NCBI RefSeq assembly: GCF_008014345.1
Contig: NZ_VPFL01000009.1
Location: forward strand, 47,608 to 111,607
Source of the DNA: Pelomicrobium methylotrophicum
Lineage (GTDB): Bacteria; Pseudomonadota; Gammaproteobacteria; Burkholderiales; UBA6910
Direction of reading: 5' to 3'
Length of the DNA: 64,000 nt
Shown piece after piece: positions 19,024 through 28,897 of this stretch. Position 1 is the first letter of the stretch; each line of letters starts with the position of its first letter. The notes below the pieces were generated by a model. It did no database searches. It was given only the letters and a program-made list of their open reading frames with translations, and had not been told where the DNA came from. The translations under genes and the position numbers were made by a program.

Positions 19024-19152
19024 CCTGCCTGTGGCGGCACGCCCGCCCAGCCCCAGCGAGGGGCTCACGCTCAAAGGTTGAATACATTGTCAACTGTCCA
19101 GGGAAATCGAGACGAGTACACTCTCTCTCCCAGCACCCGCTGACGCTGTTAT

Positions 19153-20178
19153 TCAGTCGTAGCGCAGATCGGCAGCCTTGCCGCGAAAGACCCGGTAAGC
19201 GAACACGGTGTAGCCGATGATCATCGGCAGCACAACCACCGCGCCGACGAAGATGATCAGCAGCGACTCCGGCGCCGCGGCCGCCTCCCAGATCGTCAGG
19301 CGATCGATGACCAGGTACGGGAACAGGCTGTAGGCCAGACCGTAGAAGGCGAGCAGGAAGATGCCTACGGTGCCGGCGAACGGCACCCAGGCACCGTATT
19401 CGTTGCCCTCGGCAAGGCGGACCGGCAACCGCCTGAGACTGCGGGCGACAATGAAGAACAACAGCGCCGTGCTCAGCGGGATCGGCGCCAGCAACACCAG
19501 GTAAGGCAGGTTGAACCATTTGGCGAAGATGCGCTCGGACAGCAGTGGCGTGGCCACCGAGATGGCGACGATGCCGAGCGCCGTCCACCACAGTGCGCCC
19601 TGCGCCCAGCGCACCGCGCGCCGCTGCAGGGCACCGTCGGTCTTGATAATCAGCCAAGTGGCGCCGAGCAGCGCGTAGCCAGCCACGAGGCAGGCGGCGA
19701 TCAGCAGCGCGAACAGGTGCGCGCCCATGCTGGTGTCAAAGCCCATCACCAGCAAGCCGAGCATGTAACCCTGGGCCAGCGCCGCGAGCAGCGAACCCAG
19801 GAAAAAGGCCCGGTTCCAATGCGACTTGTGCACGGCGCGCGCCTTGACCCGAAAGTCGAACGCGACCCCGCGCAGAATGAGCCCGGCGAGCATCAGCGCC
19901 ACCGGCAGGTACAACGCGCCCAGGATCACCCCGTGGGCAGCCGGGAAAGCCACCAGTAACACGCCGACGCCCAGCACCAGCCAAGTTTCGTTGGTATCCC
20001 AGAACGGGCCGATCGAGGCGATCATCCGGTCCTTCTCGGCGTCATCGGCGCCTGGAAAAAGCAGGCCTACGCCGAGGTCGAAGCCGTCGAGCACCACATA
20101 GGCCAGCATCGCCAGCCCCATCACCAGCAGAAAGGCCAGTGGTAGCCAGCCTTCCGGACTCGTCAACTCGGGCATCAT
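19153..20178 (-). CDS. cydB: Cytochrome bd-type ubiquinol oxidase subunit II
   Basis: This 341-residue membrane protein shows CydB signatures: YVVLDGFDLGVGLLFP (residues ~26–41), GPFWDTNETWLVLGVG and LMLAGLILRGVAFDFR. About eight hydrophobic helices fill the length. It pairs with CydA, encoded 28 bases upstream, to form the heterodimer that oxidises quinol and reduces O2 with high affinity. The start is the first of two adjacent Met codons (20178), with a GGAGTGGGG stretch upstream. The length and the short-loop partner resemble the cyanide-insensitive (CioAB) branch. It is the last gene of the gbsR-like–cydA–cydB unit. Confidence 0.95.
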   Translation of the reverse strand: MMPELTSPEGWLPLAFLLVMGLAMLAYVVLDGFDLGVGLLFPGADDAEKDRMIASIGPFWDTNETWLVLGVGVLLVAFPAAHGVILGALYLPVALMLAGLILRGVAFDFRVKARAVHKSHWNRAFFLGSLLAALAQGYMLGLLVMGFDTSMGAHLFALLIAACLVAGYALLGATWLIIKTDGALQRRAVRWAQGALWWTALGIVAISVATPLLSERIFAKWFNLPYLVLLAPIPLSTALLFFIVARSLRRLPVRLAEGNEYGAWVPFAGTVGIFLLAFYGLAYSLFPYLVIDRLTIWEAAAAPESLLIIFVGAVVVLPMIIGYTVFAYRVFRGKAADLRYD

Positions 20179-20206
20179 CGTCCCCACTCCGCTTGGGTTC
20201 CGCGCC

Positions 20207-21583
20207 TCACGCCTTGGGCTGGACGTAAGGCATGACCGGCGGCCCTTCGGCGCGGCCGCGGCTTCCGAAAGGCGCGGCGTGCCGGGCCTGGGCGGCAAGG
20301 TAGAACACCACCCGCACGTACGCCGTCGTCAACACCGCATAAAGCAGCAGATACAGCGCCAGACTGACGCCGATCGTCGGTGCCGGCACCGCCGAGGCGG
20401 CTTCGGCGGCGGAAAGCACTCCCTGAACCAGCCACGGCTGCCGTCCGATCTCGGTCACGTACCAGCCGGCCAGGACCGCCACCCAACCGGAGAAACTCAT
20501 TCCCACCAGGACACGAGCCAACGCTGGGCTCGGTTCTGGGTGCCGCCAGAGCCGGACTGCACCCCACACGCCGACCAGCAGCATCAGCACGCCTAGCCCC
20601 ACCATCAAGCGGAAGGCCCAAAACACGGGCGCCACCGGCGGATGCTCGTCGACGAACTCGTTCAGACCACGCAGCTCCCCATTCCAGTCATGGGTCAGGA
20701 TCAGCGAGGCGAGCTTGGGAATTTTCACCGCGGCGTGGGTGGTGCGTGCCTGCTCGTCCGGGAAGCCGAACAGCGTCAGCGCCGCGCCGCGCTCGGTCTC
20801 CCAGATCGCCTCGATCGCCGCCACCTTGGCCGGCTGATGTTCGAGCGCGTTCAGCCCATGCAGATCACCGACGAGAATCTGCACCGGCACCAGCGTAGCC
20901 CCCAGCGCCACTCCGGTGCGCAGCGTCGCCAGCACCGCCGGCGCCCGATCACCACGCCGCCAGCGCCAGGCCGACACACCGGCCACCAGGAAAGCCACCG
21001 TCAGGAACGAAGCCAGCATCATATGGGCGAACCGGTACGGAAACGACGGGTTGAAAACGACCGCCCACCAGTCGGTGGCATGGGCGACGCCGTCGCGCAG
21101 CTCGAAGCCGGCGGGCGTGTGCATCCACGAGTTGAGCGCCAGGATCCAGAACGCTGACAGCGTGGTGCCGACAGCGACCAGCACCGTGGCCAGCGTGTGA
21201 ATGCCGTCGCTCACCCGACGATAGCCGAACAGCATGATGCCAAGGAAAGTCGCCTCGAGGAAAAACGCCGTCAACACCTCATACGCCAACAGCGGCCCGG
21301 CGATATTGCCGACCGTATTCATGAAGCCCGGCCAGTTGGTGCCAAACTGGAAGCTCATCGTGATGCCACTGACCACGCCGAGCGCAAAACTGAGCGCAAA
21401 CACTTTGACCCAGAAGCCGTAGGCATCCATCCATTTGGAGTCGCCGGTGGCATTGAAGCGCAGCTTGAAGAACAGCAGTAACCAGCCGAGCGCGATCGTG
21501 ATCGTCGGAAACAGAATGTGGAACGAGATATTCGCGGCGAACTGGATCCGCGCCAGCAGCAAAGCGTCCAGGCCCGACGCCAT
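20207..21583 (-). CDS. cydA: Cytochrome bd-type ubiquinol oxidase subunit I
   Basis: This 458-residue protein carries the heme-binding N-terminus (RIQFAANISFHILFP, His near residue 21), the acidic EVLTAFFLEATFLG helix and WILALNSWMHTPAGFEL, all diagnostic of CydA. The quinol-binding loop is short, as in CioA-type oxidases. ATG 21583 has GAGGAGGAG about 8 bases upstream and overlaps the stop codon of the preceding regulator gene (ATGA); a GTG lies one codon earlier. Coupling to the regulator suggests that oxidase expression is set by autoregulation at the inverted repeat at 22179–22206. Confidence 0.95.
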   Translation of the reverse strand: MASGLDALLLARIQFAANISFHILFPTITIALGWLLLFFKLRFNATGDSKWMDAYGFWVKVFALSFALGVVSGITMSFQFGTNWPGFMNTVGNIAGPLLAYEVLTAFFLEATFLGIMLFGYRRVSDGIHTLATVLVAVGTTLSAFWILALNSWMHTPAGFELRDGVAHATDWWAVVFNPSFPYRFAHMMLASFLTVAFLVAGVSAWRWRRGDRAPAVLATLRTGVALGATLVPVQILVGDLHGLNALEHQPAKVAAIEAIWETERGAALTLFGFPDEQARTTHAAVKIPKLASLILTHDWNGELRGLNEFVDEHPPVAPVFWAFRLMVGLGVLMLLVGVWGAVRLWRHPEPSPALARVLVGMSFSGWVAVLAGWYVTEIGRQPWLVQGVLSAAEAASAVPAPTIGVSLALYLLLYAVLTTAYVRVVFYLAAQARHAAPFGSRGRAEGPPVMPYVQPKA

Positions 21584-22170
21584 CACGGCAACTCCTCCTC
21601 GATGCGCGCCCCAGGCTTTCCGCGACTCGGCAACAGCCGCAGCCGGTCGCGAGCCTCCAGCAGTTTCTGTACCTTGGCGCCCAGCGTCATCAGGCGCTCG
21701 AGCGTGGCCGGCGAGAGCTTGCGCACTTCAGCGAACCACTCGGTCATGAGCTCCATCAACTCGTACATCTGCCGCATGCGCGCCTGCGCATACTGTTCCT
21801 CGGGCGAAGACGGCGTCTCCAGTAGGGCGTCGCGCAGCATCGACAACGTCGGCTCGACCTCGCGCCGCTGCCGCTCTTCGGCCAGCGTTTTGAAGATGGT
21901 CCAGACATCATCGGGGGCCGAAAAGTAATCCCGGCGGTCACCCGGGCGATGCTGCAGCCTGACCAGCCGCCAAGCGATCAGCTCCTTCAGGCCCATGCTG
22001 ACGTTGGAGCGCGAGACGCCGAGCTTGTCGGTGATCTCGTCGGCATTGAGCGGTTGCGGCGAGACAAATAGCAACGCGTAGATCTGACCGACCGTGCGGT
22101 TGATGCCCCAGCGGCTGCCCATCTCGCCGAAGTGCAGCACGAAGGACTGGATCAGGGGGGGTAAGTCCAT
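21583..22170 (-). CDS. GbsR/MarR-family transcriptional regulator of the cyd operon
   Basis: This 195-residue protein has a winged helix-turn-helix at residues ~10–80 (QIYALLFVSPQPLNADEIT, then KLGVSRSNVSMGLKEL, then a wing ending RPGDRRDYF). An alpha-helical C-terminal half, probably for dimerisation, follows. GbsR-type proteins are MarR-like repressors; the signal here is unknown. ATG 22170 starts only 8 bases from a perfect palindrome, its likely operator, and no strong ribosome site is visible. The stop codon overlaps the cydA start, so regulator and oxidase form one transcript. I know of no standard link between this family and cytochrome bd. Confidence 0.9.
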   Translation of the reverse strand: MDLPPLIQSFVLHFGEMGSRWGINRTVGQIYALLFVSPQPLNADEITDKLGVSRSNVSMGLKELIAWRLVRLQHRPGDRRDYFSAPDDVWTIFKTLAEERQRREVEPTLSMLRDALLETPSSPEEQYAQARMRQMYELMELMTEWFAEVRKLSPATLERLMTLGAKVQKLLEARDRLRLLPSRGKPGARIEEELP

Positions 22171-22178
22171 TGCGTCTC

Positions 22179-22206
22179 AGTATTTTCAGAATTTTCTGAA
22201 AATACT
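22179..22206. promoter_or_regulatory. Perfect inverted-repeat operator upstream of gbsR-like–cydAB
   Basis: Thirteen-base arms AGTATTTTCAGAA (22179–22191) and TTCTGAAAATACT (22194–22206) are exact reverse complements separated by TT. The element is A+T-rich in a G+C-rich region and begins 8 bases before the regulator's ATG, so it must overlap the promoter or the leader. It fits a dimeric MarR/GbsR operator. I see no second copy in the window. Confidence 0.85.
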
Positions 22207-22473
22207 ACACTGATTAACGGCCGCTCGCAACTCAAAAAGCGCTCGCATCCAGCATCAATCCCCCTGACGGGGAGGCCCGCCCATACCCTCAGGGAACGCA
22301 CCGGCGCAAGCGGAGAAAAAGGCGGGGATGGCCGGACGGCCTCCCGGTCGCTGAAAAGAAAGTCAGAGGACGCCCCTGGCGAGGCGCTGTTCAGGCAGTT
22401 GCCCCTGGCGCCACCAGCTTTTTAGTTCCGGCCACGCGCTTCGGCGCCCCATCCTCATTGCGCGAGGGTGAGA

Positions 22474-22560
22474 TGGTGCCGGGAGCGAGAGTCGAACTCG
22501 CACGGCCTCGCGGCCGCGGGATTTTGAGTCCCGTGCGTCTACCAGTTCCGCCATCCCGGC
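22474..22560 (-). tRNA. tRNA-Leu (anticodon CAA)
   Basis: This is an 87-base minus-strand tRNA. The 5' GCCGGGA pairs with 3' TCCCGGC to make a 7-bp acceptor stem, followed by discriminator A and an encoded CCA (22474–22476). The anticodon stem CGGGA/TCCCG encloses CTCAAAA, giving anticodon CAA. The variable arm is long, as in leucine tRNAs, and the T arm contains GAGTTCGACTC. It lies in the 625-base stretch between the cyd regulator and queA, which otherwise holds no recognisable gene. Confidence 0.97.
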
Positions 22561-22781
22561 AAGCTGCGAGATTATCCTCCATCGTCCGAAAGGCCGGCAA
22601 CAACCTCGAGCAAGGCGATGGGGCCGGATTGAGCGTCGCTTAGCCTCGCTGACCCAGAGGACATCGGAGCCCCTCCCTGCCCAGGAAAAAACAGCCCCGG
22701 CGTAAGAATTGCCGTCAGCCGGGGAACAGCCCTTAAGAGAGCGTTTCAGCGAGCGGAGCGAGAAGCGCGGGGAGGACAGTT

Positions 22782-22787
22782 TATAAT
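22782..22787 (+). promoter_or_regulatory. Candidate −10 box for queA
   Basis: A consensus TATAAT ends 8 bases before the queA ATG (22796), which would place the transcription start at or next to the start codon. No good −35 is seen at 16–18 bases upstream. A GGAGGA at 22771–22776 is too far from ATG 22796 to act as its ribosome site. Confidence 0.45.
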
Positions 22788-22795
22788 GCCCGGCC

Positions 22796-23827
22796 ATGCG
22801 ACTTTCCGACTTCGATTTCCACCTGCCCCAAGAGTTGATCGCCCAGGCACCGGCGCCTCATCGCAGCGCCAGCCGGCTGCTGCACTTGGACGGCGTAACC
22901 GGCGCCGTAGAAGACCTCTGGTTCCGGGACCTCCCCCGGCTCGTCCGTCCCGGGGACCTGCTGGTGTTCAACGACACGCGGGTGATCAAAGCGCGGCTAC
23001 GTGGGCGTAAGAAATCAGGCGGGCAGGTCGAGGTGCTGGTCGAGCGCGTGCTGGGCACCCACGAGGCGCTCGCTCAGGTGCGGGCCAGCAAATCGCCGCG
23101 GGAAGGCGACGCGCTGTTGCTGCGCGGGGGGATCACGGTGACAGTGATGGGCCGTGAAGGGCCTTTCTTCCGGCTGCGATTCGACGAGGAACCCGACGTG
23201 TTCACCCTGCTGGAGCGTCACGGCGAAGTGCCCCTGCCGCCGTATATCAAACACGCCCCGGGTGTCGAAGACGAACGCCGCTACCAGACGGTTTATGCCC
23301 GCACGCCCGGCGCGGTGGCGGCGCCCACCGCCGGATTGCACTTCGACGAGGAAACGCTCTCGCGCCTGGGGGAGGCAGGCGCCGAGACCGCCTTCGTCAC
23401 GCTGCACGTGGGGGCAGGCACATTCCAGCCCGTGCGCGAGGAAGACCTGTCGCGCCACGTCATGCATAGCGAGTGGTACCGCATTCCCGAGGAGACTGTG
23501 GCGGCGGTCGGGCGGGCGCGGGCACGGGGCGGCCGGGTGCTGGCGGTGGGAACCACGACGCTGCGCGCTCTGGAAGCGGCGGCAGCCGATGGAAACCTGC
23601 GCCCGGTCACCGACGAAACCAACCTGTTCATCCTTCCCGGCTACCGCTTCCGAGTGGTGGAGCGCCTGCTCACCAATTTCCATCTGCCCAAGTCGACCCT
23701 GCTCATGCTGGTGTCGGCCTTCGGCGGCATCGAGCACATCCGCCGCGCTTACGCCCACGCCATCGAGCGCCGCTACCGCTTTTTCAGCTATGGCGACGCC
23801 ATGCTGATCGAAAGGCAGCAGAGCTGA
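22796..23827 (+). CDS. queA: tRNA preQ1(34) S-adenosylmethionine ribosyltransferase-isomerase
   Basis: This 343-residue enzyme transfers and isomerises the ribosyl moiety of S-adenosylmethionine onto preQ1 in tRNA, giving epoxyqueuosine. Family stretches are [17 protein letters not shown] at the start, [14 protein letters not shown] at ~60, PLPPYIK with RYQTVYA at ~150, [12 protein letters not shown] at ~180 and [15 protein letters not shown] at ~300. Length is normal. The start is fixed by the conserved N-terminus, although the gene appears to have no ribosome site and may be read from a leaderless message. tgt follows after 27 bases, so the two queuosine genes are co-transcribed. Confidence 0.96.
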   Translation: MRLSDFDFHLPQELIAQAPAPHRSASRLLHLDGVTGAVEDLWFRDLPRLVRPGDLLVFNDTRVIKARLRGRKKSGGQVEVLVERVLGTHEALAQVRASKSPREGDALLLRGGITVTVMGREGPFFRLRFDEEPDVFTLLERHGEVPLPPYIKHAPGVEDERRYQTVYARTPGAVAAPTAGLHFDEETLSRLGEAGAETAFVTLHVGAGTFQPVREEDLSRHVMHSEWYRIPEETVAAVGRARARGGRVLAVGTTTLRALEAAAADGNLRPVTDETNLFILPGYRFRVVERLLTNFHLPKSTLLMLVSAFGGIEHIRRAYAHAIERRYRFFSYGDAMLIERQQS

Positions 23828-23836
23828 CCCTAGTGA

Positions 23837-24955
<1,119 letters not shown>

Positions 24956-24994
24956 TAGAATTCAACCCTTTATAGACATACCCGGAGAAACAAG

Positions 24995-25330
24995 GTGCTG
25001 ATTCCCCAAGCCTTTGCCCAGAGCGCGCCAGCGACGGGTGGCGCCGACTGGCTGAGCCTGCTGCCGCTGATTCTCATCTTCGTGCTGTTTTACTTCATGC
25101 TCATCCGCCCGCAGATGAAGCGGGCCAAGGAGCACAAGGCGATGATCGAGGCGCTGCAGAAAGGCGACGAAGTGGTCACCGCCGGCGGCACCATCGGCCG
25201 CATCACGAGAGTCGGAGACGCGTACGTGACGCTCCAGGTGGCCGACAATGTGGAAATCCAGGTGCAGAAACAGGCGATCCAGCTTCTGCTGCCCAAGGGC
25301 ACTTTCAAGTCGGCGAAAGGTGAAGGATGA
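24995..25330 (+). CDS. yajC: Sec translocase accessory protein YajC
   Basis: This 111-residue protein has one membrane helix (LLPLILIFVLFYFMLIRPQ) followed by the conserved MKRAKEHKAMIEAL and GDEVVTAGGTIGRI cytoplasmic part. It forms a complex with SecD and SecF, encoded downstream. The start is a GTG at 24995 with GGAG upstream, 39 bases after tgt. Function follows from the family and context. Confidence 0.95.
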   Translation: MLIPQAFAQSAPATGGADWLSLLPLILIFVLFYFMLIRPQMKRAKEHKAMIEALQKGDEVVTAGGTIGRITRVGDAYVTLQVADNVEIQVQKQAIQLLLPKGTFKSAKGEG

Positions 25331-25397
25331 TGGATCAAGGGTGAGGCGTGCATGGCAAACGGTCTGACCTGCGTCACGGGTTCCGGCACTTGATCCA
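25331..25397. repeat. Inverted repeat between yajC and secD
   Basis: TGGATCAAG (25331–25339) and its exact complement CTTGATCCA (25389–25397) flank 49 bases. Partly similar words (GGGTGAGG, TTCACCCTCC) lie inside and just outside. The element begins right at the yajC stop codon. It may be an mRNA structure that tunes secDF or a remnant of a dispersed repeat. Confidence 0.45.
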
Positions 25398-25430
25398 CCA
25401 TTCGCGATTCACCCTCCACGCTCCTTGTAA

Positions 25431-27248
25431 ATGAACCGCTATCCTCTCTGGAAGTACCTCCTGATCGGCGCCATTTTGCTGATCGGAGTGCTTTATACCC
25501 TCCCCAATTTTTTCCCTGAGGTGCCGGCGGTCCAGGTCACCCCCGCCCGGTCGGCCGCCAAGGCCGACGCAGCCCTGTTGGAGCGGGTCGAGGCGGCCTT
25601 GAAGGCGGCCAACATCTCCTATGAGGGTGTATTCCTCGATCCCACAGGAGTCAAGGTACGCTTTCCCGACACCGACACCCAGCTCAAGGCCAAGGATCTG
25701 CTCGCGGCCCAGCTCGGCGACAACTTCGTCGTGGCCCTGAACTTGCTTTCCAGCTCGCCGCGGTGGCTTGCCGCCATCAACGCGCTGCCCATGTACCTCG
25801 GCCTGGACCTGCGGGGAGGCGTTCACTTCCTGCTGCAAGTGGACATGAAGGCGGCAGTTAACAAGGCCGCCGAGCGCTACGTCAACGACCTGAGAACGCT
25901 ACTGCGCGAAAACAAGATCCTCTATTCCGGGATCAGCCGCATGGGCTCTTCGGTCCAGATCCGATTCAGTGACCCCGCCGCGCGCGCCGAGGCGGCGAAG
26001 GTGATTGAAAAGAACTACCAGGAGCTCGCCTTAAGGGAGCAGGGGGAGGGCAGCGAACTGCTGCTCGCGGCCACGCTGAAGCCCGAAGCCGAGAAGCGGG
26101 TGCAGGAGCTCGCGCTCCAGCAGAATCTGACCACCCTGCGCAATCGGGTGAACGAGCTGGGGGTGGCGGAACCCATCATCCAACAACAGGGCTCGGACCG
26201 CATCGTGGTGCAGCTGCCGGGCGTTCAAGACACGGCCAAGGCCAAGGAGATCCTCGGACGCACCGCCACGCTGGAGATTCGCCTGGTGGACGAGACCCAC
26301 GATCCCCTGGAGGCGGCGCGCACCGGCAACATCCCCTTAGGGACCGAGCTCTACCGGGACCGGGACGGCACGCCCCTCCTGGTCAAGAGGAGCGTGGTGC
26401 TCACTGGCGACCGCATCACCGACGCGCAACCGGGCTTTGACAGCCGCACGGGCGAGCCCGCGGTCCACGTGACCCTGGACGGCACGGGCGCCCGGATCTT
26501 CAAGAACGTCACCCGCGAGAATGTGGGCAAGCGCATGGCGATCCTGCTCATTGAGAAAGGACAGGCCGAGGTGATCACCGCGCCGGTCATTCGGGAAGAG
26601 ATCGGCGGCGGGCGGGTGCAGATCAGCGGCCGAATGAACACCGAAGAGGCGCGGGACATCGCCCTGTTGCTGCGCGCAGGTGCCTTGGCTGCGCCGATGG
26701 AAATCGTGGAGGAGCGCACCGTCGGCCCCAGCCTGGGCCGGGAGAACATCGAGAAGGGCTTCAACTCCACCCTCTACGGCTTCGTCGCCATCGCCATCTT
26801 CATGTCGGTCTACTACCGGGCGTTCGGCGTGATCGCCGTGGTGGCACTCGCCACCAACGTGTTCCTCCTGGTGGCGATCCTGTCGATGCTGCAAGCGACG
26901 CTCACCCTGCCAGGCATCGCCGGCATCGCTCTCACCGTGGGCATGGCCATCGACGCCAACGTGCTCATCATCGAGCGTATCCGCGAGGAGCTGAGAAACG
27001 GCAACACCCCCCAGGCGGCGATCCACGCCGGTTACGAGCGCGCGTTCGACACCATTCTCGACTCCAACATCACGACGCTGATCGCGGGCTTCGCCCTGTT
27101 CTGGCTCGGTTCCGGTCCTGTGCGCGGGTTTGCCGTGACCCTGTGCCTCGGCATCCTGACCTCGATCTTCAGCGCGGTCATGGTCTCGCGCGCCATCACG
27201 AACCTGATCTACGGCCGCCGGCGACGCCTGGAGCGCTTGCCGGTCTAG
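25431..27248 (+). CDS. secD: Protein translocase subunit SecD
   Basis: This 605-residue inner-membrane protein uses the proton-motive force to complete Sec-dependent export. It has an N-terminal helix (LLIGAILLIGVLYTLPNF), the large periplasmic P1 domain beginning LGLDLRGGVHFLLQVD (~residue 123), and five C-terminal helices. The latter carry GLGREN-type and GMAIDANVLIIERIREEL motifs, with the conserved Asp and Arg of the proton path. Length is close to E. coli SecD. It is followed 36 bases later by secF. Confidence 0.96.
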   Translation: MNRYPLWKYLLIGAILLIGVLYTLPNFFPEVPAVQVTPARSAAKADAALLERVEAALKAANISYEGVFLDPTGVKVRFPDTDTQLKAKDLLAAQLGDNFVVALNLLSSSPRWLAAINALPMYLGLDLRGGVHFLLQVDMKAAVNKAAERYVNDLRTLLRENKILYSGISRMGSSVQIRFSDPAARAEAAKVIEKNYQELALREQGEGSELLLAATLKPEAEKRVQELALQQNLTTLRNRVNELGVAEPIIQQQGSDRIVVQLPGVQDTAKAKEILGRTATLEIRLVDETHDPLEAARTGNIPLGTELYRDRDGTPLLVKRSVVLTGDRITDAQPGFDSRTGEPAVHVTLDGTGARIFKNVTRENVGKRMAILLIEKGQAEVITAPVIREEIGGGRVQISGRMNTEEARDIALLLRAGALAAPMEIVEERTVGPSLGRENIEKGFNSTLYGFVAIAIFMSVYYRAFGVIAVVALATNVFLLVAILSMLQATLTLPGIAGIALTVGMAIDANVLIIERIREELRNGNTPQAAIHAGYERAFDTILDSNITTLIAGFALFWLGSGPVRGFAVTLCLGILTSIFSAVMVSRAITNLIYGRRRRLERLPV

Positions 27249-27284
27249 ACCCTCGAAACGCTGCAGGAAAAGCCGCCCAACATC

Positions 27285-28220
27285 ATGTTCGAAATCATCC
27301 GGCTCAAGCGCGATATCCCGTTCATGAAGTACGCCAAGGCGACCATCATCGTCTCCTCGGTGTTCTTCGCGCTCGCCGTGGGCGCGCTGATCTTCCGGGG
27401 CTTGAACCTCGGCGTCGACTTCACCGGCGGCACCGTCATGGAAGTCACCTACCCGAACGCCGCCGACCTGCCCAAGATCCGAGAAACCCTGGGCGGTGCA
27501 GGCTACGGCGACGCTATCGTACAGACGTTCGGCAGCTCGCGCGATGTGTTGATCCGGCTCCCGGTGCGCGAGGGGGTCACTTCGGCGCAACTCTCGGAAC
27601 AAGTGCTGGCGGCGCTCAAAGCGGCGGACGCCACAGTGAAGCTCCAGCGGGTCGAGTTTGTTGGTCCCCAGGTGGGCGCAGAGTTGCTCTACGACGGGTC
27701 GCTGGCTCTGCTGGTGGTCACCCTCGGCATCATGGTCTACCTCGCGCTGCGCTTCGAGTGGCGCTTTGCCGTGGGCGCCATCATCGCCACGGCCCATGAC
27801 ATCGTGATCATACTAGGCCTATTCGCCCTGTTCCAGTGGGAATTCTCCCTCACCGTGCTGGCGGCGGTGCTGGCGATCCTGGGTTACTCGGTCAACGACA
27901 CCGTAGTGGTCTTCGACCGCATCCGCGAGAACTTCAAGAAGATGCGCAAGGCCACCACGCCTGAGATCATCGACCACTCCATCACCCAGACCCTGGCGCG
28001 CACGGTGATCCTGTCGGGCACAACCCAGCTCATGGTGCTGGCGATCCTCTTTTTCGGCGGCGAGGTGCTGTTCAACTTCGCCCTGGCGCTCACCATCGGC
28101 ATCGTCGTCGGCACCTATTCCTCGGTGCTGGTGGCAAGCCCCGTGGTCATGTGGCTCGGCGTCTCCCGCGCCGACTTCGTGAAGCCCGAAAAGAAGAAGG
28201 AAGTGGACGTCGTGCCTTGA
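27285..28220 (+). CDS. secF: Protein translocase subunit SecF
   Basis: This 311-residue partner of SecD has one N-terminal helix, LNLGVDFTGGTVMEV at ~45, a small periplasmic domain and five helices with SVNDTVVVFDRIRENFKK and TQTLARTVILSGTTQLMVL. It is co-transcribed with yajC and secD. The DedA-family gene starts 13 bases after its stop codon, so it is likely part of the same message. Confidence 0.96.
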   Translation: MFEIIRLKRDIPFMKYAKATIIVSSVFFALAVGALIFRGLNLGVDFTGGTVMEVTYPNAADLPKIRETLGGAGYGDAIVQTFGSSRDVLIRLPVREGVTSAQLSEQVLAALKAADATVKLQRVEFVGPQVGAELLYDGSLALLVVTLGIMVYLALRFEWRFAVGAIIATAHDIVIILGLFALFQWEFSLTVLAAVLAILGYSVNDTVVVFDRIRENFKKMRKATTPEIIDHSITQTLARTVILSGTTQLMVLAILFFGGEVLFNFALALTIGIVVGTYSSVLVASPVVMWLGVSRADFVKPEKKKEVDVVP

Positions 28221-28233
28221 TCACCCCTCGCCC

Positions 28234-28881
28234 GTGGACTTTGCCGCGCTCGTCGACCTGCTCCTTCACCTGGACCGCCACCTGGTCTGGGTGGCGCACA
28301 ACTACGGGGCGTGGATCTACGCCCTGCTGTTTCTGATCGTCTTCTGCGAGACGGGGCTGGTCGCCACGCCGTTTCTGCCGGGGGATTCGCTGTTGTTCGT
28401 GGCCGGTACCATCGCCGCCGCAGGCGCCATGGACGTGCATTTGGTCGTGATCTTGCTCATCGTCGCTGCAGTCCTGGGCGACACGGTCAATTACTGGATC
28501 GGCAAGGCGGTAGGACCGAGGGTGTTCCACGAGGAGAGGGCCCGCTTCTTCAGGAAGGAGTACCTGGACCGCACCCACCGCTTCTACGAGCGTCACGGCG
28601 GCAAGACCATCGTCATCGCCCGCTTCGTGCCCGTGATCCGCACCTTCGCCCCTTTCGTCGCCGGTATCGGCACCATGGATTACCGCCGTTTCCTCTTGTT
28701 TAACGTGACCGGAGCGGTGCTCTGGGTCACCTCCCTCACCTACGCCGGGTACTTCTTCGGCAACCTGCCCTGGGTAAAGGCGAACCTGGCGCTGGTGATC
28801 CTGGGCATCATCCTGCTTTCGATCTCACCGGGAATTTTTGAATACCTGCGTCACCGAGCCCAATCCAGCCGGGCCGGCTGA
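28234..28881 (+). CDS. DedA-family inner-membrane protein
   Basis: This 215-residue protein has five or six hydrophobic segments and DedA/SNARE-associated family marks: FCETGLVATPFLPGDSLLF near residue 40, GDTVNYWIGKAVG near 88 and the Arg-containing RFVPVIRTFAPFVAGI near 130. DedA proteins are implicated in phospholipid flipping and envelope proton-motive-force homeostasis; the substrate here is unknown. A GTG at 28234, 13 bases after secF, is used as the start. The downstream neighbour is convergent, with 16 bases between stop codons. Confidence 0.9.
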   Translation: MDFAALVDLLLHLDRHLVWVAHNYGAWIYALLFLIVFCETGLVATPFLPGDSLLFVAGTIAAAGAMDVHLVVILLIVAAVLGDTVNYWIGKAVGPRVFHEERARFFRKEYLDRTHRFYERHGGKTIVIARFVPVIRTFAPFVAGIGTMDYRRFLLFNVTGAVLWVTSLTYAGYFFGNLPWVKANLALVILGIILLSISPGIFEYLRHRAQSSRAG

Positions 28882-28897
28882 CGGGGGACACGGCCCG

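Noticed and set aside
22695..22723. Hairpin CCCCGGC … GCCGGGG upstream of queA as a preQ1 riboswitch or tRNA-Leu terminator
   Set aside because: It lies upstream of the likely queA promoter, lacks the preQ1 aptamer features, and has a 16-base loop with no T run.
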